Source: Hermodice carunculata
Lineage: Eukaryota; Annelida; Polychaeta; Eunicida; Amphinomidae
NCBI GenBank assembly: GCA_964020975.1
Contig: OZ026628.1
Coordinates: 14,539,079-14,603,078, forward strand
DNA: 64,000 nt
Direction: 5' to 3'
Within the stretch, counting starts at the first letter, position 1, and each line of letters opens with the position of its first letter. Shown here in pieces: positions 1-9,377 of this stretch. A model generated the notes under the pieces. The model saw nothing but the letters and a program-made list of their open reading frames with translations, had not been told where the DNA came from and ran no database searches. Position numbers and translations under genes: made by a program.

Positions 1-134
1 TTGTCGCAGAGATTGTCGGAGCTAAATTTTTTTCTGGGTGCCCACCGAGGAAAGCGGTTGTCCCAGTCAAACTTGGCAAAGGGAAGTTTATTTCCACCCA
101 TGTTGGTGGGGAACACATTCAGAAATCAATTATA
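1..134. other. Unassigned sequence before the minisatellite
   Basis: No gene or RNA is recognised. From about position 82 a stretch reading roughly TTTATTTCCACCCATGTTGG looks like a decayed extra unit of the minisatellite that follows. Confidence 0.3.
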
Positions 135-513
135 GTTCTACATATGTTTGCCCCCATGTTTGGAGACCAGTGGGTGTCTAGTCAAGTATGGTTCTATAAA
201 GATTTACCCATGTTTATAAACGGGTTAGTGTCTGTCAAATCCAGTTCTATAATGGTTTGACCATGTTTGGGGATAGGTGGGTGTCTAATCAGGTCTAGTT
301 CTATAAAGGTTTACCCATGTTTGGTGATGGGTTGGCGTCTAGCCAGGCCTTGTTCTAGAATGGTTTGCGCATGTTTGGAGAATGGTGGGTGTCTAATGAA
401 GTCTTCTTTTATAAAAGCTTGTCCATGTTTGGGGATGGTCGAGTGTCTAGTTACGTCTAGTTCCATAAATGTTTACCCGTGTTTGGGGACGGGTGGCGGT
501 CCACAGTTTTCCC
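135..513. repeat. 54-bp minisatellite, about seven units
   Basis: Seven consecutive units begin at 135, 191, 244, 298, 352, 406 and 460, with lengths of 53-56 bases, four of them exactly 54. Each starts with a GTTCTATAAA-like word, then TTTACCCATGTTTGG, then GGGTGTCTA. The last unit decays after about 506. The units differ by several substitutions each, so the array is not young. An open frame runs through much of it only because 54 is divisible by three; no coding role is inferred. Confidence 0.85.
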
Positions 514-770
514 AATCTTGCACGTCTAAAACGTATGCTCTCCTGATTTGAATTTAGTTGCACTTCTAAGATTTGTCGGTGTCGTTGTCTTTGTCTTTCT
601 CGTCGTCGTCATCATCATCCTTGCTACCACCTCAGTACCAATGCATTATCAGGTTTGTCCGTGGAACAACTACATTTGAAGGCTTTCATCTATTGAAATA
701 CAGATCAGTATTGAAAGGAAGGAAAAGGAAAGAAGGAGTGGACGACAGGGTAGCTTAATTAACCTCCAAA

Positions 771-1291
771 TACTGTAGTTCTAAACGTTTGAACGCACAC
801 TTTCTTTAACGCAAATGTATTTTGCCTAAATAGATATTTCAGCGCATTTTAATTTAGCGCATATTGATGGCAGAGTTAAGTTGAAATACATTATGTAAAG
901 TGAGTCCCCTAAGACATGCCCATTATTCTGCAGTATGGCATACTTCACCACGGCAAATAAACGAATTTGAACTCTGGTCAACCTGAATGGAAATTTCTGC
1001 GCGATTCCCGCCTTAGGTGACTTGCTTGCCTCGGACATTTTAGCCTGCTGTCAGTCTGCCCTCGACCAGTATATACTGATAATGTATTGTTACTGTATGG
1101 CAACCTTGCAAACTGCTGACTTGGAAGCTCGCAAAATTCTCTGTAGTACATTTAAACTCCGAAAAATCTCTAGGTCTACTGTGTATACATTATTTTTCGT
1201 GGATATTTTCTGTACTTTAATTTAGCGCATCGAGTAAGTGCGCATATATTGCTAAATTAAGTGGAGCACTAAAAATTCTAGAACTACAGTA
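771..1291. mobile_element. Short inverted-repeat (MITE-like) element
   Basis: The ends carry a perfect 13-base inverted repeat: TACTGTAGTTCTA at 771-783 and its complement at 1279-1291. If the outer TA on each side is a duplicated target, the element is 773-1289 with an 11-bp terminal repeat, as expected of a TA-targeting transposon such as the Tc1/mariner group. The word AATTTAGCGCAT occurs inside near both ends (849-860 and 1219-1230). There is no transposase frame. The terminal repeat is short and could be chance, and the superfamily is uncertain. Confidence 0.45.
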
Positions 1292-1332
1292 TGCAAGCCT
1301 AGGTCAAAAAAGTATAGCATTCATGTAAAATT

Positions 1333-1478
1333 TGTATTTGTATGTATGCATGTATGTATATATAGATATATACATATATATATGTATGTATATATATATC
1401 TGTATATATATGTATATATATATGTATGTATGTATGTGTGTGTGTATATATGTATGCATGCGTGTGTGTATGTTTGAA
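1333..1478. repeat. TATG/TA/TG microsatellite
   Basis: Simple sequence mixing TATG, TA and TG units. It yields overlapping spurious frames on both strands made of Tyr/Ile/Val/Cys or His/Thr/Tyr residues; none is a gene. Confidence 0.9.
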
Positions 1479-1639
1479 TGTGAATTTATTCGAAAAATTC
1501 GAATCCATAATGAAAATTGAAATGAACACAACCTTAGCTGAGATCGGCAATCAGAGACTCTCATTTGAAATGCCATATAAGCCAATGCAAAGCTTCTATC
1601 CATTCCATGTGGCGTACCTATGGTATTCGTGTGTTTTGG

Positions 1640-1860
1640 TCCAGAACCACTTCCTATTAGTAGTCATTGCCCCATACTGCAGTCCGAACGCTTTACTCTC
1701 CATAAGCTAGCCTGTCACTGTCTAACATACATACACATGGAGGCACTTTTGTCCATATTGTGCACGTACCTCTGTAGAACTTTGACAGAGGCTGTATAAG
1801 CCCAAATAAATTAAAGGGTCTTCAGCGGGTAACTACTCAAAACATATTTCGGAGCCTATA
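1640..1860 (+). repeat. Dispersed repeat family A, copy 1
   Basis: This stretch matches, in reverse orientation, 37670-37868, with shared words such as CCACTTCCTA, CTGCAGTC, CTTTACTCTCCATAAGCTA, CCTGTCACTGTCTA and CAAATAAATTAAAGGGT. Part of it also matches 63137-63210. The family is therefore a dispersed repeat with at least three copies here. No open frame is shared and no terminal structure was recognised, so its class is unknown. Confidence 0.75.
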
Positions 1861-1975
1861 CCCGTACATATCCCTCTGGGTAGCAACTCCTTGTCTAAGC
1901 TAAATCTTCAGCAAAATCAAACATAATTACTAAATTTGTATAGCACAAGTTCAGAGAAGAACAACTTAACTTACC

Positions 1976-2305
1976 CCTGAATCAGTAATAATAATACTGT
2001 GGCTCTCCGCTTGTCTGCCGCGGTCCTGTGTCACTGTCTGACACAGGTGGCCTGGGGTAAAAATTAGGTGGGGGAGACCATTGTAATCCTTACCAGCTTG
2101 TGCTGTCATATTTTCCATGACCAGAGCCGAGGCATAGGGCCCACCACGCCACTCTCTCACAGCTGTGGTAGGCCCTTGGTCCTGGGTATATCCCCATGCA
2201 CTCGTTGCTTTTACTAAAATAAATAAAAATAATAATAAATAATGAATGAAAAAAATATTGAAACAATATAAGAAAAATCCATCCCTCACACACCGTATCC
2301 TGACC
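1976..2305 (-). mobile_element. 5'-truncated LINE tail (same family as the 17-19 kb LINE)
   Basis: Read on the minus strand it aligns with 18860-19165: GGTGTGTGAGGG, then the CCCAGGAC word, a GTGAGAGAGTG word, GCCTCGGC, CCTGTGTCAGAC and GAGAGCCAC, ending in an ATT-rich tail. Ending at the same tail with only the 3' part retained is typical of a 5'-truncated LINE insertion. An AT-rich simple-sequence patch near 2225-2275 interrupts the match. The peptide frames over it have no recognised domain. Confidence 0.7.
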
Positions 2306-3215
2306 TCAATGTATTGCTTTTCACAGTATTGTTTTCTCTATTTGCTACGAGTCGCAATACGTTCATTTATAGCCACTTGCGTTCCATCAAGGTGTGAACT
2401 TCACATGGTATATATTGTGTCTTGAAATTGTTTTCTGCTTTACAGAGCCGTCTTGTGGTGACATTCATGCAGGTTTCCGCTAGTACAGGTAGCCCCTGTG
2501 TCCACTCACGTCTATGTCATTCAGTTCACTTGCTGTTTACACCTGTCGATCATCAATTTACCCTATGTCAATATTTATTCCTGTTAAGTTGTATTTAAAC
2601 TCAGGCTTGTCGTATTTATGTCTTCCATCACTGGAAGTTTGATGTGAAATTTAATCAATCCATCTAAGTAATCCTTCAGCAAATGAGCATATATACGAGC
2701 ATGTTGTTTATATGATGGTTTCAGAGTGCACATACATGATCATGTTATCGAATTATTTTCTCAAATGTACTGCTAACGATTTTTTTGTTAAATTGTTTCG
2801 TTTACATGTTTCCATATTTCTTGTGTGTGAACGTCAACTACTCGAGTGTCAACACAAAATTCATGTATTCCTGGTCATTTACATCCAGAGTCACAACTGT
2901 GGCGGTTTTTTTTCATACTTTGACAACCATGTTCCTTTTTCTTTCTTTTTTATTTTTTGTTTCGTATGTGATCTCCATGATATTCGTGCTACATATGCGT
3001 TTTTCATGTTTTGTGTCAGTCCTTTGTATTCCATTCTTATGTCAGTTTGCTCATTTGCGTTATGATATATGTATTTGTGACAACGCTTGTATGTACCCCA
3101 TGTACACCGACAAATTAACTGATTCCTACTTCATAACTACAGCAGTGATTATATTACCAGAATTTTCAAGAATTTGGCTTCATGCTTTGTCTGGGCACCA
3201 TATCTTGACGGATAA
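2306..3215. other. Upstream of the CR1-like LINE; possible 5' part of it
   Basis: Two overlapping plus-strand frames (2712-3065 and 2785-3246) encode hydrophobic, Phe/Cys-rich peptides that match no family I recognise. They run into the LINE frame and may be its 5' region or flanking DNA. No terminal repeat or target duplication fixes the 5' end of the LINE. Confidence 0.3.
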
Positions 3216-6200
3216 TTGTTACGTTCTGTTATATCTATGGGGATAAGTACACAGCAATATAGAGCTGTCATTGGCTCATATTATTACCGCAAATGCCTGG
3301 TCAAAATCATATCTTGTACTACCTTTACACCTGATCATGTCTTACCTGCATTTAATTTTCTTGCATTGTTAACTACCTTTCTCCTGCTTAAATTATATTG
3401 TAACCTCAGACACGTGGCTGAAATTTTATGCAAATTGCTCGTGTTTGATGTCCACCCCAATCCAGGGCCCACGGATACATTCACACAAAATAAATTCAAA
3501 ATTTGCCATGCAAACGTCCGTAGCATTAAAAGTCCTGACAAACTTGATGAATTACATTTCTTGGCCACTTCGGAAAATCTCGACGTTATTACTGTATCTG
3601 AAACATGGCTAGATTCAAACTACCCCAGTGAATTATTATGCATTGATGGTTTTGGTATGCCCATACGCAAGGATAGGACTGTGGGTACTGGGGGAGGGGT
3701 GGCGATCTATGTAAGGGACAACTTACCCTGTACTCACCGAGCGGACCTCGGATCTGCCAACAGTGAATGCTTATGGGTTGAATTTCGACTCAAATCCGGT
3801 TTAGTTCTCTTAGGTGTGTACTACCGACCACCAGGGCAATATGCCGCAGACAGAGATTTGTTTATTGAGGAGCTCGATCTTTCTATTACTTCAGCCCTCG
3901 AGTGTAATCCTAAAACTCTAATCATAACCGGTGACTTTAATGATAGGTGCCAGTTATGGAATACTGATCATTCAGATAGCGACTTAGGACTGCGCCTAGT
4001 CAATGTTTTATCCCAAAATAACTTATTCCAATTAATAAACGAACCGACCAGAGTAAACGATGTATCTGAAAGTATCCTTGATCTCATGATCACAGATTCA
4101 CCAGGTTATGTTCTAAATTCAGGTATCTTACCACCCATTTCTACATCCGATCACTCAGTTGTATTTTGTACTTTTTCGATTTCCCGCCGCGTAGACCACC
4201 CCTTCAAAAGGAAAATTTGGGACTTCAAGAAAGCTAATTTTGAAGATTTAAACAAAGCTGCCCTTGACGCTCCTTTTAACACAGGATTTGAAGTCTTTGA
4301 TGATATCAACGATGTGGTATCTTTCTGGACAGATCTTTTTAGCGGCTTATGCAAGGACTTCATCCCTTGTCGTGACATCCTTGTACGACCCAAAGATAAG
4401 CCATGGGTCACTTGTAAAATTAAACAGTTACTTAGACAGAGAAATCGTGCTTGGAAACGTTTCAAACGTTTTAGCAACAAAATTCGTCCCTTTACTTATA
4501 TCGAGTTTATTACTCTTGAAAGACTCTACATGCTCTATAAACGGAAGCGCAACACTGCAGTCAGCGCCCTTCGTAGTTCCATGAGGTCATATTTTTCAAA
4601 AATTCGCAGTGAAATGGATTCTAATATCATTAATCCAAAGAAATGGTGGAACCTCAGCAAGAGTTTTCTAGGTTCCAAGCTCAATCATTCCATACCTCCC
4701 CTTCTCGAAAACGGCACTGTAATATCCAGTAACGTTGAAAAGTGTGAAGTTTTCAATAATTACTTTGCCAATCAATGTAAACTTCCTCATGAAGACGACC
4801 CTATGCCCCTGCCTGACTTCTCATATCGCACCGATGCGAGGCTCAGTGAATTCCAAATTGATGAAAACGACGTTAAAAAGGTTTTACAATCTCTTAAGTC
4901 CAGCTCTGCTACGGGACCCGATGGTATAGGTAACCTCATCCTAAAGAATACGGCTTCTGGCCTCTCCCCATCACTTACCAAACTTTTTAATCTCTCTCTT
5001 GCTGCTTCGTGCTTTCCAGATTCTTGGAAAAAATCTAATATGTGCCCTGTATTCAAAAAGAACGATAAGCAGGTAAAAAGCAACTATCGCCCTATTTCAT
5101 TACTGTGTAATGTTTCCAAAGTTTTCGAACGTTTAATATTCAATATTCTGTACGAGTACTTTATTCGTCACGATCTACTGACGCACAAAAACTCTGGGTT
5201 TAAGAAAAACGACTCTACCATCAACCAGCTTATCAAAATCGTTCATGACATATATAATGGCCTGGAACTACGAAAAGAAGCCAGGATGGTTTTTCTCGAC
5301 ATCAGTAAGGCTTTTGACCGCGTGTGGCATGAGGGTCTTCTTTTCAAATTAAGACAGCTGGGTATTGAAGGTGCTTTACTCCAGTTTATCGGTAGTTACT
5401 TATCAAATCGCTTTCAGAGAGTTACGATTGGTGGTCAGTCGTCCTCCTTGCTTCCTGTACAAGCAGGGGTACCCCAGGGCTCTATTCTGGGACCTCTTCT
5501 TTTCCTAGTTTATATTAATGACATAACTGATAATATTGTGTGTGATATTAAGCTTTTTGCTGATGACACTAGCATTCTGGAGATAATCCATGATCCTGTT
5601 ACCTCTGCAGGTCGGATGAACGCAGATCTTGTTCATATCTCTACATGGGGCAAACAGTGGAAAATGTCTTTCAATGCTATTAAGTCTCTAGCTGTTTTGT
5701 TTTCCACTAAACATAACAAGCCAGATCACCCACCTTTACTCCTTGGCAATGCTGTTATACCAGAAGGTACTAGCCATACACATCTGGGCGTTACACTTTC
5801 TAGTAATCTAAAGTGGGATGCCCATATTACCAGAATCGTGGAAAAAGCGAGGAAACGTCTGTCTCTCCTCCACAGACTTAAATTTAGGTTATCCCGCAAT
5901 ACTCTGATTCGGCTTTACAAATCCATGGTACGACCCATCTTAGAGTATGGATGTATAATTTTTGACAATTGTTCACAGACTCTCTCTGATTCCCTCGAGT
6001 GTGTTCAGTATGAAGCAGCTCGCATTTGTTTAGGAGCCCTGAAACGCACTCCCCGTCATCTTATGCTTAAGGAATTAGGCTGGCCTACTCTAGCTAAAAG
6101 ACGCCAATATTTCAAATTAATCATGTTTTATAAAATTGTTAATGGTCAAACTCCCGCTTATCTTTCGGATCTCGTTCCGAATAACAATGGTCAGCCCACT

Positions 6201-6560
6201 GTCCAGTTAAGAAACCGACGCAGCCAAAGACAAATCAGGTTTAACTCCTTACGGTTCGGAAATTCGTTCATTCCTTCCTCTATTGAACTATGGAACGATC
6301 TCCCTGACGACATAAGACGTTCTGCAACTTTATCCAAATTTAAATCTACTTTGAAAAATACTTTATTGTCTGTAGATCCTGTTCCTGTTTATTACTCACA
6401 CGGTAGTCGATTTTCTAATATCATACATACTCGTTTGCGCTTGGGCTTCTCCGGACTAAATTCCCACCTACACAGATTTAATATAATACTGTCCCCAGCT
6501 TGTAAATGTCTAAATCCTGACGAAAGTATTCTTCACTTTTTCCTAGAATGTCCCTATTAA
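3216..6560 (+). CDS. CR1-like LINE endonuclease-reverse transcriptase
   Basis: A 1114-residue frame that would nick genomic DNA and reverse-transcribe its own RNA at the nick. Visible parts: a hydrophobic segment at about residues 45-65; a 2A-like DVHPNPGP at 78-85; an apurinic-type endonuclease from about 95 (ICHANVRS, SETW, TGDFN, and SDHSVV near 310); a reverse transcriptase from about 555 with SSATGPDG, NYRPISLL, FLDISKAFDRVW, AGVPQGSILGPLLF and the catalytic FADD at about 780; then a C-terminal CKC...H...C zinc-knuckle-like motif. After the TAA at 6558-6560 the same frame stays open for 67 codons to a TGA at 6762-6764, ending in a KFISDSRRF-like stretch. The TAA therefore looks like one recent nonsense change in an 1181-residue protein. 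The start was taken as the first ATG; an upstream exon or frame is possible. Confidence 0.9.
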   Translation: MLRSVISMGISTQQYRAVIGSYYYRKCLVKIISCTTFTPDHVLPAFNFLALLTTFLLLKLYCNLRHVAEILCKLLVFDVHPNPGPTDTFTQNKFKICHANVRSIKSPDKLDELHFLATSENLDVITVSETWLDSNYPSELLCIDGFGMPIRKDRTVGTGGGVAIYVRDNLPCTHRADLGSANSECLWVEFRLKSGLVLLGVYYRPPGQYAADRDLFIEELDLSITSALECNPKTLIITGDFNDRCQLWNTDHSDSDLGLRLVNVLSQNNLFQLINEPTRVNDVSESILDLMITDSPGYVLNSGILPPISTSDHSVVFCTFSISRRVDHPFKRKIWDFKKANFEDLNKAALDAPFNTGFEVFDDINDVVSFWTDLFSGLCKDFIPCRDILVRPKDKPWVTCKIKQLLRQRNRAWKRFKRFSNKIRPFTYIEFITLERLYMLYKRKRNTAVSALRSSMRSYFSKIRSEMDSNIINPKKWWNLSKSFLGSKLNHSIPPLLENGTVISSNVEKCEVFNNYFANQCKLPHEDDPMPLPDFSYRTDARLSEFQIDENDVKKVLQSLKSSSATGPDGIGNLILKNTASGLSPSLTKLFNLSLAASCFPDSWKKSNMCPVFKKNDKQVKSNYRPISLLCNVSKVFERLIFNILYEYFIRHDLLTHKNSGFKKNDSTINQLIKIVHDIYNGLELRKEARMVFLDISKAFDRVWHEGLLFKLRQLGIEGALLQFIGSYLSNRFQRVTIGGQSSSLLPVQAGVPQGSILGPLLFLVYINDITDNIVCDIKLFADDTSILEIIHDPVTSAGRMNADLVHISTWGKQWKMSFNAIKSLAVLFSTKHNKPDHPPLLLGNAVIPEGTSHTHLGVTLSSNLKWDAHITRIVEKARKRLSLLHRLKFRLSRNTLIRLYKSMVRPILEYGCIIFDNCSQTLSDSLECVQYEAARICLGALKRTPRHLMLKELGWPTLAKRRQYFKLIMFYKIVNGQTPAYLSDLVPNNNGQPTVQLRNRRSQRQIRFNSLRFGNSFIPSSIELWNDLPDDIRRSATLSKFKSTLKNTLLSVDPVPVYYSHGSRFSNIIHTRLRLGFSGLNSHLHRFNIILSPACKCLNPDESILHFFLECPY
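3447..3470 (+). other. 2A-like ribosome-skipping motif (DVHPNPGP)
   Basis: The codons read Asp-Val-His-Pro-Asn-Pro-Gly-Pro just before the endonuclease domain and after a hydrophobic leader. Viral 2A peptides and 2A-like motifs in non-LTR retrotransposons follow D(V/I)ExNPGP, where the ribosome skips the Gly-Pro bond. Here His replaces the usual Glu, which may lower or abolish activity. The position between leader and endonuclease matches known LINE 2A sites. Function is inferred, not shown. Confidence 0.65.
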
Positions 6561-7101
6561 TCAGTTCCCAGGAAATCCCTTTTAAAAACGGTTTGTTACA
6601 TTCTAGCTCCAGGTGTGAATCCTAGTCTTGTAGTCTATCTAGCAAGTGATATACTTATCCGGTATCTTATACATGGTAACAATGACCTTTCTGCAAACCT
6701 TAACATTAAATTATTTGATGCTGTCCAAAAATTCATTTCTGACTCCAGACGATTCACATTTTGATTAACATGTTGATCCTGTCAATATACGGTTTATGGC
6801 TAAGACTGTCGTCATTTTTTCTTTTTTTGGTTACCGAGCTAGTGACATAGTGGATTTTTCTGGATCAATAACTTGTACTCATTCTTTAATCGACATGTCT
6901 CTGCTTGTGAGTATTTACTTCATAGCATTCAGGAAAGTGTATTTTTCAATATTATTGTAACAATGAGTGGTACATACAAAGCATTTCGTGAATTGTATTG
7001 TCCTGTGTGTATTGTATATATTCTGTGTGTCTCTCTATGTCTGGAGAGCCTGTTTTTTAGTATCTCGATGTATACTATTAGGTGATCCAGAATAAATAAA
7101 T

Positions 7102-7444
7102 ATGTTTAAATTAAGGTTCAGGCTTTTCCTATAGGAGCACCCATGGGATATAAGTATTGCGGTTCAACCACCTGCCGGTATATAGCTGAAATGTAAACAA
7201 ACTGGGGCATTATATTCAGTACCAGTGATTGTAAAATAAACAGTTGCAGCTAGACTATGTGCACAAACCGAGGCAAATCCTAACAAGTACTGCAACAATG
7301 GACATCCTGCAACAGAAATGTAAAACAAATGCCAAAAATGACACCTACTCCTTAGTTGGAAAGTCTCAAAACAATAAAGGTTATTTCCCAGCTAGTCTGG
7401 ATACAATGCTTCAACATAGTGGGTCAGGTTTGTGACATATGAGT
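7102..7444. other. No gene recognised
   Basis: AT-rich sequence between the CR1 tail and the local repeat array. The 63-residue frame at 7244-7435 matches nothing I recognise. Confidence 0.4.
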
Positions 7445-8345
7445 AAATGCTGTCAAATTTAGAGGTTGTTTGTACTTTTTTTTTTCTTCTTTTTTTTGAT
7501 ATTGAGAAATGTGTATTCAGGTATGTCAGAGAGAATGAAAGTCATTAGCATTTAAGTCAAAAGCATGTTATCAAGACATAATTTGTCTTTACCAGATTTT
7601 AAGTACAATTAGGCTAACTGTTGTCGGCCGCTAGTTCCCTGGGGGGGGGGGGGGGGTACTCCCCGGAATTTTTGGTGGGTAGGCTCCACCGAGGGTACAA
7701 AACCCGGACCCAACGGGAGCGGAACCAATGTGAAAATGGGGGGTCTTTTGGAGCTTGTATTGAAAAAAAATGAAATTTTACATAAAATTTGGTGTATTTT
7801 GGGGCAATTTGGAGACAGGAATTGAAAAACACAGGGGTCTTTGGGTGAGACAAGCGAAAAAGGGGGGTCTTAGAGAGCGACAAGTACCGAAAATAGGGGG
7901 TCTTTTCCGCGGCGCCTACCCGTATAGCAAGGTATAGGAAGTACCCCCCCCCCCCCCGGGGCTAGTTCCTGCCAATAGCTCTTAGGGGTTTAACCTGACA
8001 GAAAAGATGTAATCCTAAAATGTCTGAAAGAGAATATTAAAACAGAACTATGCCTTAAAATAAAACGAAGTAGCAAAACAGGCAAATCTAAAATCTGTAA
8101 ATGTATTGCTGTCAAACTTTCTAATAATCTTAGGATATTGGCAGCAAAATTTGTAGGGTAAGTCCGAAAAGAATGAAAGCCAATAGTATTTAAGAGAAGA
8201 AAATACAATCAAAATATAATTGTTCTTAACCAGATATCAAGTACAACAAGGCAAGTTTGTAACTGTCGTAGGCCACTACTTGCTATCGATAGCCCGTGGA
8301 GGTTTAACCTAACAGAAAACAAGCTAGCCTAAAATATCTGAAAGG
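7445..8345. repeat. Two diverged tandem units of about 340 bp and 240 bp
   Basis: Unit 1 (7445-7638 plus 7970-8107) and unit 2 (8108-8345) share GCTGTCAAA, GAATGAAAG, TTAAG, ACCAGAT, AAGTACAA, TCGGCC/TAGGCC, TTTAACCT and AACAGAAAA in the same order. Unit 1 is split by the poly-G-ended transposon at 7639-7960, so the duplication is older than that insertion, or only one unit was hit. No coding content. Confidence 0.6.
7639..7960. mobile_element. Non-autonomous inverted-repeat element with poly-G ends, hAT-like target duplication
   Basis: The left end is a run of about 16 G then TACTCCCC; the right end is its imperfect inverse, GGAAGTACC then a C run. CTAGTTCC flanks both sides (7631-7638 and 7962-7969), an 8-bp target duplication as in hAT transposons. 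The interior is about 270 bp with repeated GGGGGTCTT-like words and no transposase frame. The homologous unit at 8108-8345 lacks the element, acting as an empty site. The superfamily is inferred from duplication length only. Confidence 0.7.
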
Positions 8346-8394
8346 TGAATATTACATAAAACAGATTTTTAAAATGACATCACGCGAATATATA

Positions 8395-8645
8395 TATTTT
8401 TTTGGAAATACAGAAATAACTGTTTAGGGGTTCAATAAAATTATAATTTTCACACACAAATCATGCATCCCCAATTGGCTAGAAAGTGTCATCGACGTCG
8501 GATTTGCTTTAACAAAAATTCACAGTTTCATTGGCCAAAGCACATAACTTGAAAACTAAACGGATATAAGAGTTCGTGCTGCTTTTCTGAGCCTCACTTA
8601 AATGCATACGAAAGAATCACAATTCAATAAAAGAAAATATGGACA
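8395..8645. repeat. Dispersed/duplicated segment, copy 1
   Basis: Its left part (ACTGTTTAGG, GGTCATCGAC-like words) matches 8960-9089 and its right part (CAGTTTCATT, GATATAAGAG, CGTGCT, TGAGCC) matches 14143-14285. It is thus the uninterrupted counterpart of the segment split by the Nimb-like LINE. Confidence 0.7.
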
Positions 8646-8659
8646 ACGAAATTTACACG

Positions 8660-8797
8660 AATGAATGAATGAATGAATAAACAAACATATAAATAAACAA
8701 ATAAATAAAAAAGTAAATAAATAAATAGATAAATAAATGAATGAATAAATAAATAAATAACTAAATAAACAAACAAAAAACAACCAAACAAACAATC

Positions 8798-8828
<31 letters not shown>
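8660..8828. repeat. GAAT/AAAT tetranucleotide microsatellite
   Basis: Imperfect GAAT then AAAT units ending in pure AAAT. It creates spurious minus-strand Phe/Leu/Ile-rich frames. Confidence 0.9.
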
Positions 8829-9377
8829 ATTAGAGCCACCTGGTGCAAATGTCTGAAGGACAGGTGGGACCACAGAGACATTTTACGGTAATGTTTGCCA
8901 ATGATTTCAACAGTCTTATCTAATTTAAAGAAATAATCAACATACAGGTTTAATGCTTGATCACTTTACAGTACAAAAATACCTGTTTAGGAGGTCAATC
9001 AAATCGTATTGTTCAAACAAAATTTATGTGCACTTGTGTGGGTCAAAAAGTGGCATCGACGATGGTTTTGTGCTTATACGTCACAGCTGAATGGTAGCGG
9101 CAATTTCAAGGTTGGTAAGAATCGAATATTTACGTGGATACACAGACTGAATCTCAAATCAAACGACACATTCATTAATATAAAGCAATAGAGACTGCAT
9201 ATAGACGAGTGTTCCGAAGAGTAACATAACAGAAATTTGTTTTTTTAACCAAATAGTACCCGTCATATTGGATACGCAGCCGGATCTGTATATGTATGGA
9301 GCCTTTGTATTGCCTTGTGTGTTTTTGACACTTTTTGACAATCATAGTAACTATTGTCTCGGTGGAGCGAAATCAAA

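Larger units (their letters stand above)
3216..7101 (+). mobile_element. CR1-like non-LTR retrotransposon, almost intact
   Basis: A LINE with one long frame for endonuclease and reverse transcriptase and a 3' end near GAATAAATAAATA at 7091-7101, the short A/T microsatellite tail usual for CR1-group elements. The 5' end is not determined and may lie upstream of 3216. A decayed relative lies at 32915-35830 on the minus strand and further fragments near 51.5-52.2 kb. The length and one-stop condition make it the best-preserved element in the window. The CR1 assignment is by protein motifs; placement among CR1, L2 and Rex1 relatives needs a tree. Confidence 0.85.

Noticed and set aside
135-513. 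Spaced repeats resembling a CRISPR array
   Set aside because: The whole 54-bp unit repeats, with no unique spacers, and the DNA is animal-like.
2712-3246. Hydrophobic frames upstream of the CR1-like LINE as an ORF1
   Set aside because: No zinc-finger, esterase or coiled-coil motif expected of CR1 ORF1 is visible; composition is Phe/Cys-rich as in AT-rich chance frames.
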